Source: Hyphodiscus hymeniophilus
Lineage: Eukaryota > Ascomycota > Leotiomycetes > Helotiales > Hyphodiscaceae
NCBI GenBank assembly: GCA_016508695.1
Contig: VNKQ01000006.1
Location: 1,798,001 to 1,862,000 of the forward strand
Reading direction: 5' to 3'
Length of the DNA stretch: 64,000 bases
Every line of letters starts with the position of its first letter. Position 1 is the stretch's first letter. The translations under genes were made by a program, and so were the position numbers. Below are positions 45,961 through 57,032 of this stretch, piece after piece. The notes under the pieces are model-generated. The model was not told the origin of the DNA and did no database searches. It saw only the letters and a list, made by a program, of their open reading frames with translations.

Positions 45961-47335
45961 ATGCTTGATATTCTCCTTCTTGTCGCAACCTCTATCCAAC
46001 AAACCATCAACTCACTCCTCCACCTCCTCACCGGAAACTACTTTCTCCCACAATCATCCACCACCAACTCAGCCAATTCAATACACGAACCTCCAGCCAT
46101 GAAGAACATTCTCATTCTGGGAGCTTCCTACGCAGGCATTGGCGCTGCTCATCGCATCTTGAAGCAAAGTTCCAAGCCAGGAGCTCCACCTGTCAAAGTC
46201 ACTCTGGTGTCTCCCAACACTCACTTCTACTGGAACATCGCCCTGCCTCGCGCCGTCATTCCTGGACTGATGCCCGATGAAAAAATCTTCCAACCTATCG
46301 CTGCTGGCTTCAAGCAATATCCGGCAAGCAAGTTCGAGTTCATCGTTGCCTCAGCCAAGAGTCTCAACTTTGAGGCTAAACAAGTCCACCTGGAGACCCT
46401 TGGATCTGCTGAGGCTAAGGTACTTGATTATGATCTCCTCATACTTGCCACTGGTTCGCACACAAAGGGCGGAACGCCTTTCAAGACATTGAGCTCCACC
46501 GAAACGACCAAGGACGAACTTCACAAATTGCAAGCACAGGTGAAGAAGGCACATACGATTGTTCTTGCTGGTGCTGGCGCGACTGGTGTCGAGATTGCTG
46601 GAGAGTTGGGCTCTGAGTATGGAACACAAAAGCAAATCATTTTGGTATGGCAGTAGCATTCGCCCCTAGGACCCTAGCCCCACAGCCTAGGTGCTAACCA
46701 TCTGCAGATCTCCAGTGGAGCAACAATTCTCGAAGCGGCAATCCCAAGCGTACAGAAAACCGCAGCACAAATTCTCCAGAACCTGAAAGTTACCACAAAG
46801 CTGAAGACAAAGGTCATGAGCTCAACCGCAACCTCAGATGGTCGGCACGTACTCGAGCTTTCCGGTGGAGACAAATTGACCGCCGATATATTCATCTATA
46901 CCTCCGGTGTTACGCCTAATTCCTCATACATCCCCGAAAAATACCTCAACAATAACGGCTTCGTGATAGTTGATAATTTTCTGAAGGTCAAGGGAGAAGA
47001 CAATGTGTGGGCTATTGGTGATATCTCGGACCGCGAAACAGCCCAGTTCTTGAACGCTGGTAATCAAGCTACTTATGCTTCCAAGAGTATCGACCTGTTT
47101 TTGAACAACAAGGCAACAACAGCCCCTTACAAGGATGGCGTTCGTGGTAAGTGATCTTTCGGCGTTGAATTCATACATTACCTAACTTTACGCAGGTATG
47201 GGTGTACTGGTTGGTAAGAAAGCTGGAACTGGTCATCTCGGAAGCATCAAACTGCCTGGTTTCATGGTACACCTACTGAGAAAGAGCTACTTCGTGAGCA
47301 ATGTCCCGAGTACTGTCGATGGATCTGCATATTGA
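45961..47335 (+). CDS. AIF/AMID-like FAD-dependent oxidoreductase (NADH:quinone-type)
   Basis: 420 aa in three exons (introns 46645-46707 and 47147-47195). An N-terminal hydrophobic segment (MLDILLLVATSIQQ) may anchor it to a membrane. Then the FAD motif NILILGASYAGIGAAHRIL, the NAD motif VLAGAGATGVEIAGELG, and the flavin-end motif VWAIGDIS. This order fits the pyridine nucleotide-disulphide/AIF-homologous (AMID, FSP1-like) family that reduces quinones. A Met near 46099 would drop the anchor. It sits within the cluster between a Zn2Cys6 regulator and the multicopper oxidases, so a role in quinone redox balance or self-protection is possible but unproven. Confidence 0.83.
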
Positions 47336-49455
47336 TACTCAATTTGCTTTTGCTGTTATCGAAAGTTGAGGATAATACCATGGTTGCGGAGTTTGCTACT
47401 TTTCCTTTTTGCGGTCTCGAGAATCAAGGCGAATACCATCATTGCGACGTGCGCAAAGGACTGATGTAGTCAATAGCTTTCCAGAACTTCGCGGCATTCT
47501 CCGTGATGCTTTAGTGACTTGATAGAACCTGAATATATCTTTTCAATCCGTGCCTGATTGCCAATACACCATGTCATCTTCATCACAGACAGCTTCTCTT
47601 GCTACTGCTCAGTAACGTTCTTACCACAGATAATCACGCAGCCAGAGCCTACTTACATATTTTCGTGAGCTCTAGACGTATTCGAGAGAGCATTGATGGA
47701 ATTGAGAATACTGCGTGGTATCTAAGGAGTGAAGAATAGGGGAAACCGAGAATTCCACGATTACCTCTAGTTTACCTAATGCGAAGTGACCAGGCAACAG
47801 GTAAAAAGTCTCAACTAACGATTTGCTAGTTGGGAAACTGGTCTCGAAAAGGCTTAATTCAGCAGATTCTGGGGTTCTTAGTACTATATATTATATTGAA
47901 ATTGAAAGGGAAGCCGAGGCTATTCGATGACGGACACCATTTCAACGTGCAGAGTCGTCAAAAAGCCGACGCGTAGGGGAAGGGCTAAGACTCAGGGACG
48001 TTCTTCTGAATGTCCCCCTAGACCACTGAACGGCGAGATGGAAATACAATAGATACGATACCTCGACGTGTAGGTATGAAATAGTTAGCAGATCATGATT
48101 CTGACAAGCTTGGTAGCGGTAAAAAGTGTACATTTGCAGTGGGGTTGTCCCCAAAGGCTATGAAAACGAGCTAATAAGTTGGGGATATCTACATACATCC
48201 GTTCAACTGTGTTTGGAGCGCTGATGGAAGGGACTCGCGCCCCGTGGCAGCTGAACGGACAAGTAAGCATGTAAGAGCAACCAGTCTCAGCAATCGCGCA
48301 GCCAGTGGTTTTGACAAGTGTATTCCTTGCCCTACAGGTGGGATAAAGGCCAAGGAAACGGAGAGATGCACCCCTCGTGGCTTACTAGAAATAGACGAGC
48401 TCGGTGGCATTTTGAACAGTCAGCGTACGAATGGAAGCCTTGTAGCACAAATACGTAAGACTATGATGTGAGGATCGGACAGGAGCTGAAAGTCGTTGGT
48501 CTTCCAATTCTATGATCCGAATTGGTCCCTGTATTTGCAGCCAATGTCTATCCATACGCATGTTCTTTTAGTACTTTTCCAGACTCGTTTACTAATGATT
48601 TCTTGTAAATCAGATGGCTTGTTACCCTTGGCGTGAATGTGCACTGGAATGCCTCGGGCAATAAACAAGAGCGGCCAATAGTAGAAGAATAATGTGCAAC
48701 GGAGTCCGACAAGTAGTACCGAAAAAGCAAGTCACGCTTTTACCGCTGCTGCAGATCGTAGGAGGCGAAAAGAAGCGAGAACGAGAATCCCAAGTGGCGA
48801 CTGAATCAAATCCTCTACCGATCTCATTCTCGCAACGATTAGAGCTCAACACATGTGCCAGTAGTCTGTACCACATGTGTACATTACTCCTGGCTTAAAA
48901 TAAGGATCGTGGCCAAGAAATCTGTCGTTTCTTTTTCTTCTTTTCCTCGTATACACATGACTCAAAACTCGTCTAATTTCTTCCCGCTTCCCATGCATGG
49001 CCGCATACGATCCTTCTCCACCGTCAACTACTTGACACCGTGAGGGAGAAATCTCACCCGTCCCTGAAAATAAGATGGTATTCGCCAGCTCGGAAAGCCA
49101 CCCGAGGAATGTCATCTTCAGCAACGCCCGTCTGCGGCTCGTACGGCTCGGCGCGACTAGCTGGTACTCGTGATCCAGCTGGCCTGGAGCGAAGGCGTGC
49201 TGGTGGTAAGAATCTGACCTAAGAACCAGCCTGATGGGGCATAGTAGCTGAGATTCAGCCTCCAGATCCATTGCGTGTCCCAAAGATCTCGAGGTGTACA
49301 AGATCCAGGCAGTAGAGTCTTGAGAAAAGGCTGGAAAATCATATTTTAGATGTATAAAGAATGGACTGCGACTCCTGATTTCTTTGTTTTCTCAGTTTAT
49401 CTTCTAAGTCCACTGAAGGTGTTGAGCTGCCACTGCACATAGCAAAAACGTATTC
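47336..49455. other. 2.1 kb gene-free region inside the cluster
   Basis: Only short frames, no convincing splice pattern and no family motif on either strand. Includes the promoter of the first multicopper oxidase. Confidence 0.45.
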
Positions 49456-51874
49456 ATGATGAAGTCGATCAATTTTGTGGCTCTTCTTCTGAGCCAATTC
49501 GCTACTGCTCAAGGTACAATCTCTCCATATAATGTTCCTTTGTCTTATTGGAAATAACTGACTTCCTGCATTTAGTTTCTTACTCTAATCCATCGGTACC
49601 ATATCTTCAAACTCTAGACCCTGTTACTGTATGTTTATGGTTCTATCAATTTCTTCCTTAGAGCATGGTAGAAGCTGTATCAAAACATCAGAGCAGTGGC
49701 CCTAATGACTGAAACAGCCACTACCGCAAGGCTCTCCGTGGGGTAGCAGAACTGCAAATAATACGAACCCTTGTAAGATGCCCCAGAAGCTTTTTTCATT
49801 TCAATGATGCTAATAAATCTCTAGATGGTAAGCACCTTTTTGCAAATACTAACATACATATCTTTGGCTGACTTTGGCGTGACAATTAGATGGTATGTTC
49901 GAGATTATGTTTTCTTTTTCACACATTAGCTAATCGCTTCCAGATCCTCCACTCACAGGGTGAGTTTGTAGAGCTGTTTCTAACGTCTTTTGCGCTATGC
50001 TGATGATTTGTAGAGTCATTCGTAAATATGACTTCACTATTCGCAGGGGATTGGTATCTCCTGATGGATACCAGAAACATGTGCTTCTCATCAACGACCA
50101 ATTTCCTGGGCCATTGATCGAAGCCAACTGGTATGTTATTATCCAGTCGAGACATTTGATCAGGTTTGACATTGTAGGGGTGATACAATTCAGGTTACCG
50201 TGCGCAACAATATCGAAAGTCCTGAAGAAGGAACAGCTCTTCATTGGCATGGAATTCTGCAGAAAGAGTCACAGTGAGACCTACATCCTCAAATTCTACA
50301 CCTTGTGTATAACAAAAGTGACTAGATGGTTTGATGGCGTACCCTCTGTTCAGCAATGCCCCATACCTCCTCGTGGGACATTTACCTATACATTCATCGC
50401 GGATTCATATGGCACCTCTTGGTACCATTCTCATTACTCTGCTCAGTATGCCGGCGGATTATTTGGGCCACTGATTATCCATGGCCCGGCAACGGTACCT
50501 TACGATATTGGTTCGTGGCCAGCAATTCAATGGAGAGATTACCCTAACTTTGACAGATATCGGGCCTGTGTTTGTGACGGACTACTACCACCAGGATTAC
50601 TTTACAATTGTAGAGGATCTCTTCTCAACGGATTTTAGTGTAGTTGTAAGGTCAATCAAATAACTTGCTGATTTCGCTGACATGTGGAAGGCCTTACCTT
50701 CTGACAACAGTCTAATTAATGGGCGAAATCCCTACAACTGCTCGCTGAAAGCAGTTAATGATACAGCACCCTGCTTCAACAATGCTCCGCGGTCTAAATT
50801 CCACTTTACACCCGGGAAGAAGCATCGACTTCGCTTGATCAATGCAGGAGCAAGTGCCTTACAGAAGTTTTCGATAGATGGTCATAATATGACTGTCATT
50901 GCGAATGACTTTGTTCCTGTCATTCCGTACGATACTCAAGGTCTATGTTCCAACTTCCTCGAATTGATGCTTGGGGTCTAACTTACCGTAATCAGTTGTT
51001 ACTATCGCTGTTGGACAGCGCACCGACGTCATTGTTGAAGGACTCCCATATGCAACTGGCTCATACCTAATGAGATCTTTTACTCCAGGAGGTGCATGTG
51101 CCAACTCCATTGAGCCCAATGCTACAGCTATTGTCTACTACAAGAACGAATACCTACCGAACACTACTCCATGGCCGGCATTTGTGGAAGCCGGAGAGAT
51201 CTGCGCAAATGTATTTTATTTGAACTTGTTCACGACAAATGCTGACATCTTCGTAGGATGATCTTGAAGAGACTGTACCCTGGTACCCTATCGCTTCCCC
51301 GCCATCGCCAGCAACTACAAAAGTGATTAACATTGATCTTGTTCAGAATGCAACTGGTGCTTTTCTTTTCACCATGAACAATGTGTCGTTTCGTGGGGAC
51401 TATAATGCGCCGGTTTTGCTTCTCTCCAATATGGGCAACAATTCCTATCCGGAGGACCCCGAATGGAACGTCTACAATTTCGGATCCAACTCCTCAATCC
51501 GCCTTATCTTGAACAACAACAATCCTCGTACCCATCCCATGCATCTGCATGGCCACAACTTTTTCGTTGAAGCCCTCGGCTCCGGAACTTGGGACGGTGT
51601 TGTTACCAGACCCGAAAACCCGCAACGAAGAGATACGCAGCTTGTCCCTGGATATGGCTATTTGGTCATTTCGTTCGTTGCAGACAATCCTGGGGCTTGG
51701 CCGTTCCACTGTCACGTTGCTTGGCACGTGTCTAATGGCCTCTATGTGACTATCTTGGAGCGTCCAGATGATATTGCGAATTTGAAGATTCCGAGTACTT
51801 TAGCCCAGACTTGCAGAGACTGGGGTGCGTACACAAACCAGCATGTGGTCGACCAGATCGATTCTGGCCTTTGA
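49456..51874 (+). CDS. Multicopper oxidase, dihydrogeodin-oxidase / laccase-like (copy 1), with 3-nt microexons
   Basis: 585 aa with thirteen exons. Starts with a signal peptide (MMKSINFVALLLSQFATAQ). Four copper motifs are intact: LHWHGILQ, WYHSHYSAQYAG, THPMHLHGHNF, and HCHVAWHVSNGLYV, with the type-1 Cys in the last. Three cupredoxin domains are inferred. Introns: 49514-49575, 49629-49717, 49773-49824, 49828-49889, 49893-49943, 49960-50013, 50131-50177, 50274-50325, 50511-50556, 50646-50690, 50941-50995, 51211-51256. Two exons, 49825-49827 and 49890-49892, are each just ATG, and the next is 16 nt. GedJ-type oxidases couple benzophenones to spiro-grisandienes. It is in tandem with a second multicopper oxidase. 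Confidence 0.88.
49825..49827 (+). other. 3-nt microexon (first)
   Basis: ATG flanked by CTAG at 49821-49824 and GTAAGC at 49828-49833. The upstream intron has a TGCTAATA branch-like element. With the second microexon it reads Y-D-D across the splice sites. Confidence 0.55.
49890..49892 (+). other. 3-nt microexon (second)
   Basis: ATG flanked by TTAG and GTATGT; the upstream intron has a TACTAACA branch element. It is frame-neutral, so skipping would only remove one Asp. Confidence 0.55.
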
Positions 51875-52544
51875 ATGGATCATAGGATATGTTTATACAG
51901 TTCATTAGGAAAGGCAACAAGTCATGGGTATTTTACGGTTTCCTATAGAACACGCTAGAATAGAATGTACTCGGACAGGATGTATTGATTTATCGTTACC
52001 GAGTCGATTTGCATAAGTACCTGGTTCATGTGTGAATTTGAGAATCCCAATCTCCATCTTGAGATGTTCCTCTATACATGGACCCCAATAATGTCAGTCT
52101 AGGGTCTCGTTTAGCAGTACCTTACAGATTGCGCAGAAAGTTGTGCTTACTGCCAAGGAAGTCGTTTCTTCTCCGAAAGTAAAATTCAGCCGAGGCCTCA
52201 TCATCATTACCGGGTGCTTCCGTCTCAACCAATTGAAGTAGGATGACATGGTATAGCCTCATCTCGCAGCCCGACGAAGAGATCCCTTGTCCTCGGACTC
52301 GGGTCAGCACTGAATCTAACCAAAAACGTATAGAATTTCGCACGGAGGAAACTAACTTTCGGGACATGCTTGGTTGTCGGTGCACCGATCGAAAACGCCA
52401 GTGCTTCGGGATCTTTCTCTTTCTCGCTGCCTTGACTGGACGACTCTTGAGTACATCTAGATTTATTTCCAGGAATGATCATGTCTTCAATCTTCAGTAC
52501 GCTTTATATGCACAGGCGCTCGTCCAATCAGACCCGGGGAAAAA
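51875..52544. promoter_or_regulatory. Upstream region of multicopper oxidase 2 with TCG-N5-CGA site
   Basis: TCGCAGCCCGA at 52264-52274 fits TCG-N5-CGA, 271 bases before the start at 52545. Weak evidence on its own. Confidence 0.35.
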
Positions 52545-54750
52545 ATGTACACATTGAGACAGCTCCTCATACTAGGTCATGGGGTGCTAAGTGTTTTTGC
52601 TACCCAAGCCGCCCACCAGCAAAGGCATGCCGGTACGGCACAGAATCGAAGTTATTGGAGTCCGGGCTTCGATATCAACACTGATTATGAGAAATATACA
52701 CCGCCAGGCAGGCTGCGCGAGGTTAGAGCATTTCAAGTAACCAAGATAGTAGTCGATCTTTAATACGATTTCTAGTATGAGCTCACTGTCTCCCAAGCAT
52801 GGATTGCTCCGGATGGGTACTTGGCCTATGGAACAGTGTTTAATGGTGTGTGTGATTGAACACTCTTGAACTGTTTCTCTGACACAACACTTCCCGCAGG
52901 GCAATATCCAGGACCAACTATCGAGGCTAACTGGGGCGACACTCTGCGTAAGCCAACTCTCCTCCGATAATTTCCTCTTATGCTGGGTCTCGACTAACGT
53001 CACATGCAAGGAATCACCGTGATCAATAATTTGACAAACTATAACGGAACAGCAGTTCATTGGCACGGCATACGCCAACATCAGACAAACTGGCTAGATG
53101 GGGTACCCGGGATTACTCAGTGTCCCGTCAAGGTGAGACTTTCTGTGTCTCGTAACATCTAAATAAGGGCAGCTAATCCTCAAAGCCCGGAACATCGCAA
53201 GTCTACGAGTTCAGAGTTGCGCAATATGGTCCTTCATGGTATCATTCACACTTCAGTCTCCAATGTTAGTAGGTCGGAAAGTCTGTTTGAAATGCGCGCT
53301 AATGCCAAACAGATACAAATGGCCTTTATGGTAGGTGCCCTTGCGACTACTTAGAATTAAAACGAACAAATTGATGGTGATCAAATATTTCAGGGCCCCT
53401 TATCATTCATGGGCCTTCCTCCATGGATTATGATATTGATCTTGGACCATGGCTCCTGAGCGATTGGTATCATGCTGATGCTTTTTCGGTGTACTACGAA
53501 GAGCTATCTACAGTCAGAAATCTAGCCCCTTTGCCAGACTCGGTCGTCCTTAACGGCAAGGGTGTGTACGATTGTGACCCGAAAAATGACACTCTATGTA
53601 CGGGGAAGGCAGAATACTACGAAGTTGTTGTTCAGGAGGGGATGATATATAAAATAGCAGTTGCCAATACTGGCACTCTCCTGACACTAACTTTCTTCAT
53701 CGACGGGCACAACTTCACAGTCATCGAGACTGACTTTGTTCCTATCGAACCATACACCACTAATATTTTGAATATCGGCATAGGTATTGAATGTTCCACC
53801 ATTAGGATAACGGCATGGTAGCTAATGATCTCTTATCAGGACAACGATATACCATAATCGTTGAAGCAAATGCCACTTTTGAACATGGCACCAATTTTTG
53901 GATCCATACATTCTACTGTGCGCTGGCTACATTCTTCCCTACATCCACTGTTGGAATAATTCGATACGACAAAGACAATACCAGCGACCCGTATAGCCCT
54001 CCTGCAAGCGAGCTGCATCAGGATTATGGCTGCTCAGATCCAGATCCGAATAATCTTGTTCCCATTGTCAAAAGAACAGTAGGAAATAGGGTCAACGGTA
54101 TGGAAGTAGCAGATTACTTGAAAATCGGGTTGGAATTCTCGCCAAATGCATCGGATTCGAAGTCGCTGATCCACAAATGGGTGTTACAGAATACTCCTCT
54201 GTATATCGACTGGGAAGATCCTAGTCTGAAGAAGCTTGCCTTAGATAGAAACTCGTCATTCCCCGAGGATACGGTTCCTGTCTATTTGGATTTTGAGACT
54301 GGACAGTGGGTGTATTTCGTCATCACCAACAACTACTCCATTGCAACGACATCGCCCCCTCGTCAAAACTTCCAGTCTGTCCACCCTATCCACCTGCACG
54401 GGCATGATTTCGTGATTCTGGCTCAAGGAGAGGGTCCATTCACCACTGATGTCGTACCCAATCTAGATAATCCATCTAGGAGAGATGTCACAGATTGTCC
54501 GATAGGCGGGTATGTATGGATTGCTTTCCAGGTCGATAATCCAGGAGCATGGCTTATGCATTGTCACATCGCATGGCATGCGAGCGACGGTCTTGCGATG
54601 CAGTTCATCGAGCAGCCCAAAAAGATCAAGGGTCTCTTAGACAACGCAGGGGTGTTGCCTGAGTTCAGCCAGCAATGTCAAGAGTGGAGTGAATGGTATA
54701 CAGATGTGAGTGAGAAGAAAGGTGTGGTGCAGGAAGATTCGGGTATATGA
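52545..54750 (+). CDS. Multicopper oxidase, laccase-like (copy 2)
   Basis: 604 aa in eight exons; introns 52722-52775, 52846-52899, 52948-53010, 53133-53185, 53265-53312, 53331-53393, 53784-53839. An N-terminal hydrophobic segment (LLILGHGVLSVFA) suggests secretion. Copper motifs: VHWHGIRQ, WYHSHFSLQY, HPIHLHGHDF, and MHCHIAWHASDGLAMQF. An 18-nt exon (53313-53330) encodes TNGLYG. It has the same general order as copy 1 but clearly diverges in the linker regions. Likely oxidises phenolic intermediates; whether it or copy 1 performs the coupling step cannot be told from sequence. Confidence 0.9.
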
Positions 54751-55238
54751 TTCATCAGGCGATTGCCAAGCAAGATTTCAAGTCGCGCTATATCATAGGC
54801 GTAAACTCAAAGAACAACTTCTGAGCCCTTTTCAGAAGCATCGGGTTAGTCATTGTACACTTCTGGGCTCGATCAAGAAATACCAAGCACTTTATATTAC
54901 TAAATCTCCCGTCCCAACTACTGAAGATGTATACCAACACTTTGATCACAGTACTTGACGCAACTCGCTGCTGGAGTACCCTGTAGGTACTAGGAGAGAG
55001 CAACGGGAATTATGATGAAATCTTTAGAGAGAGAAAATATGGTGTCGCTACAAGATCATCACAAGATTGGAAGGTCATCTAATATCAGGGACTTTGGAAC
55101 TGAGCCGGATGAACATGTGTGTTTTTGTTGATTGGGGACTCGAAAGCACGGTATCAACACTGCTGTTCGTAAGGGTGCTGGAGTTATATTGTCAACAAGA
55201 ACGGCTGTCTTGAGCTCCTGCTATTGAATGAGATCTAC
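54751..55238. other. Convergent intergenic region
   Basis: 3' flanks of the multicopper oxidase and the questin-oxidase-like gene. No feature. Confidence 0.4.
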
Positions 55239-56594
55239 CTAGTCCAATGCCGGAATTCGCGCCCAAAGTGGATCGAAGCCAACACCCCAAATCCACTTGT
55301 CATCAATACCTACATCCAGAGTAGAGTCGTATGACATTTGTGCAATCTTCAACCACGAGTCTCCCCTGATAGGGAATGCTTCGGATCCACCACCCTGCTC
55401 AAAACGCTTCGATACCTCCTCTCCGTTCTTCAGTGCTCGTACAAACTTTGCCACATGGCCATCATCATGAGCATCGTTGACAAGCCGGTAGAGTGAACTC
55501 CAGTCTAGACCAGCACTCTTTGTCGCTTTGTAATTAGTCACATCCTCAATGTGAAGCTCTGCAGCAGAGCTCGCAGCATACCATACAAGGTCAAGACGAG
55601 CTTTGCGCTCCACAATACGTACTTTATCTTCAGCGCTAATCCATGGCTGATTGATAAAGACAGTCAAGAAGAGAGAGCTGGTGACGTTGTGCATGTGGAA
55701 GAAATCGATTTTGCGCGCCTTGCCTGCTCGCTGTGCTGCCCCAGCAGTGTACGCAGCAACGTTAATCGCTTCGGCCGTCGCTCGTTCCAGATCTTCGGGC
55801 TTGACATGGAACTGCGCAGCCAATGATGCCGTCTCTTCACCAGCGCGCCCAAGTACGCCATCTCGTACTCTTACTGGACCGTCTGGTAAGCGGGCTGCGT
55901 AATGAAGCTTGTCGTCCGCGCGAATGTCTAGAAGTAGTTGAACTAGTGTTTTACTTGGCGTTATAGAATTGGCGGCCAGTTCTTCACTGCGATGGAAGAA
56001 CACATCAATACGGGCAGAATCGTGCGTTGCAGCTTGTGCGAGTCCCTCTGCGATGATACTTGACTGCTCGAATTCGATCCCGAGACCGACGTGGATGAAG
56101 GGATGAAAAGCACCTTCGTATAGTTGAGCGAACAATTTTTCGGCAATTGGAGTGCGACTGAAAAGGTATTCCTGCACAACAGCTTTCCAGCCCTCTGCTG
56201 CAATTTTTTGTTCGAAAAAGCGCAAAAAGTTGGTATACTGATCAATGTTACCGATCTGTGCGAGGAAGTTATCTGGATCACCTAATCCTTTGACAATATG
56301 CTGGTCAAGTGGAGGAATGGGACGTTGAATGTCTATGCCATCATCGTATGCCCGTTGTAGCTGAGTAGGACCACCACCAAGAGCAAGCACACTCAACACG
56401 GAGTGTGATATGTGATTGTGGCCACCAACGTCTCTCCAATAGACATGTGAGTGGTCGTGGTTCGTTTGCAACAAACGATCCACAATTTCCAATGATCCCT
56501 CAGGACTATCGGTAATGCGAGCTATGCCTAGATTTTTTGGAGATAACTGAACTCGTGATGCAGTACTCGTTACAGTTTCTGTCGTTATTGACAT
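55239..56594 (-). CDS. Questin oxidase-like Baeyer-Villiger enzyme (DUF4243; GedK/MdpL type)
   Basis: A single-exon 451 aa protein of the questin oxidase family. Family features: VYWRDVGGHNHISHSVLSVL, GAFHPFIHVGLGIEF, and DFFHMHNVTSSLFLTVFI, all rich in conserved His. It carries no flavin motif and no heme motif. GedK opens the central anthraquinone ring of questin to desmethylsulochrin; the same ring opening to a benzophenone is expected here. It is divergent from the second methyltransferase and shares its promoter. Start codon at 56594, with no better upstream choice. Confidence 0.9.
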   Translation of the reverse strand: MSITTETVTSTASRVQLSPKNLGIARITDSPEGSLEIVDRLLQTNHDHSHVYWRDVGGHNHISHSVLSVLALGGGPTQLQRAYDDGIDIQRPIPPLDQHIVKGLGDPDNFLAQIGNIDQYTNFLRFFEQKIAAEGWKAVVQEYLFSRTPIAEKLFAQLYEGAFHPFIHVGLGIEFEQSSIIAEGLAQAATHDSARIDVFFHRSEELAANSITPSKTLVQLLLDIRADDKLHYAARLPDGPVRVRDGVLGRAGEETASLAAQFHVKPEDLERATAEAINVAAYTAGAAQRAGKARKIDFFHMHNVTSSLFLTVFINQPWISAEDKVRIVERKARLDLVWYAASSAAELHIEDVTNYKATKSAGLDWSSLYRLVNDAHDDGHVAKFVRALKNGEEVSKRFEQGGGSEAFPIRGDSWLKIAQMSYDSTLDVGIDDKWIWGVGFDPLWARIPALD

Positions 56595-56832
56595 CTTCGT
56601 TGTGGTTAGATGTATTGGAATAAAACTGGTCGTCTGTTAATTTCCAGTGTTCTGGACTGTTGTAAGAAAACAAAAACTGGTAAATGTATATTTTCTTCTT
56701 AGGTCAAAAATACCGTGTATGAAGTGAATGGAGCATGGCAATAGCCTCAAAGCTCAGCATAGCTTATGAAGATGTTCGGGGTCCGATGCTGCATAGCCTG
56801 AGCCCCTGGACTAATCTCATTCGGAACAGAAT

Positions 56833-56860
56833 AAGCGAGCGTCCGGACACAGGCTCGCTT
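56833..56860. repeat. Nested inverted repeat
   Basis: AAGCGAGC and GCTCGCTT separated by 12 bases, with palindrome GTCCGGAC inside. Could be a dimer-binding site or a cruciform. Confidence 0.5.
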
Positions 56861-56872
56861 CCCGCGACCCCG

Positions 56873-56890
56873 TACTGATAGTATTCAGTA
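56873..56890. repeat. Short inverted repeat TACTGA/TCAGTA
   Basis: Two perfect 6-bp arms with a 6-base loop, 12 bases after the previous inverted repeat. Confidence 0.45.
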
Positions 56891-57032
56891 CTTACACAGT
56901 CCAAGTCCCGATATTAGTAAAGGAATTATTTTCTGCAAGTAAGCTGCTTCTCTGACAATCATAGACTGCGGGAAATTTTTCAGAGAAAATAAATTGAAAC
57001 TGGTGCATTATTTTTGATCAGATTCATGCACA

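Larger units (their letters stand above)
56595..57032. promoter_or_regulatory. Bidirectional promoter of questin oxidase and methyltransferase 2
   Basis: 438 bases. It has TCGGGGTCCGA at 56776-56786 (TCG-N5-CGA), an 8-bp inverted repeat at 56833-56860, and a 6-bp inverted repeat at 56873-56890. Confidence 0.5.
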
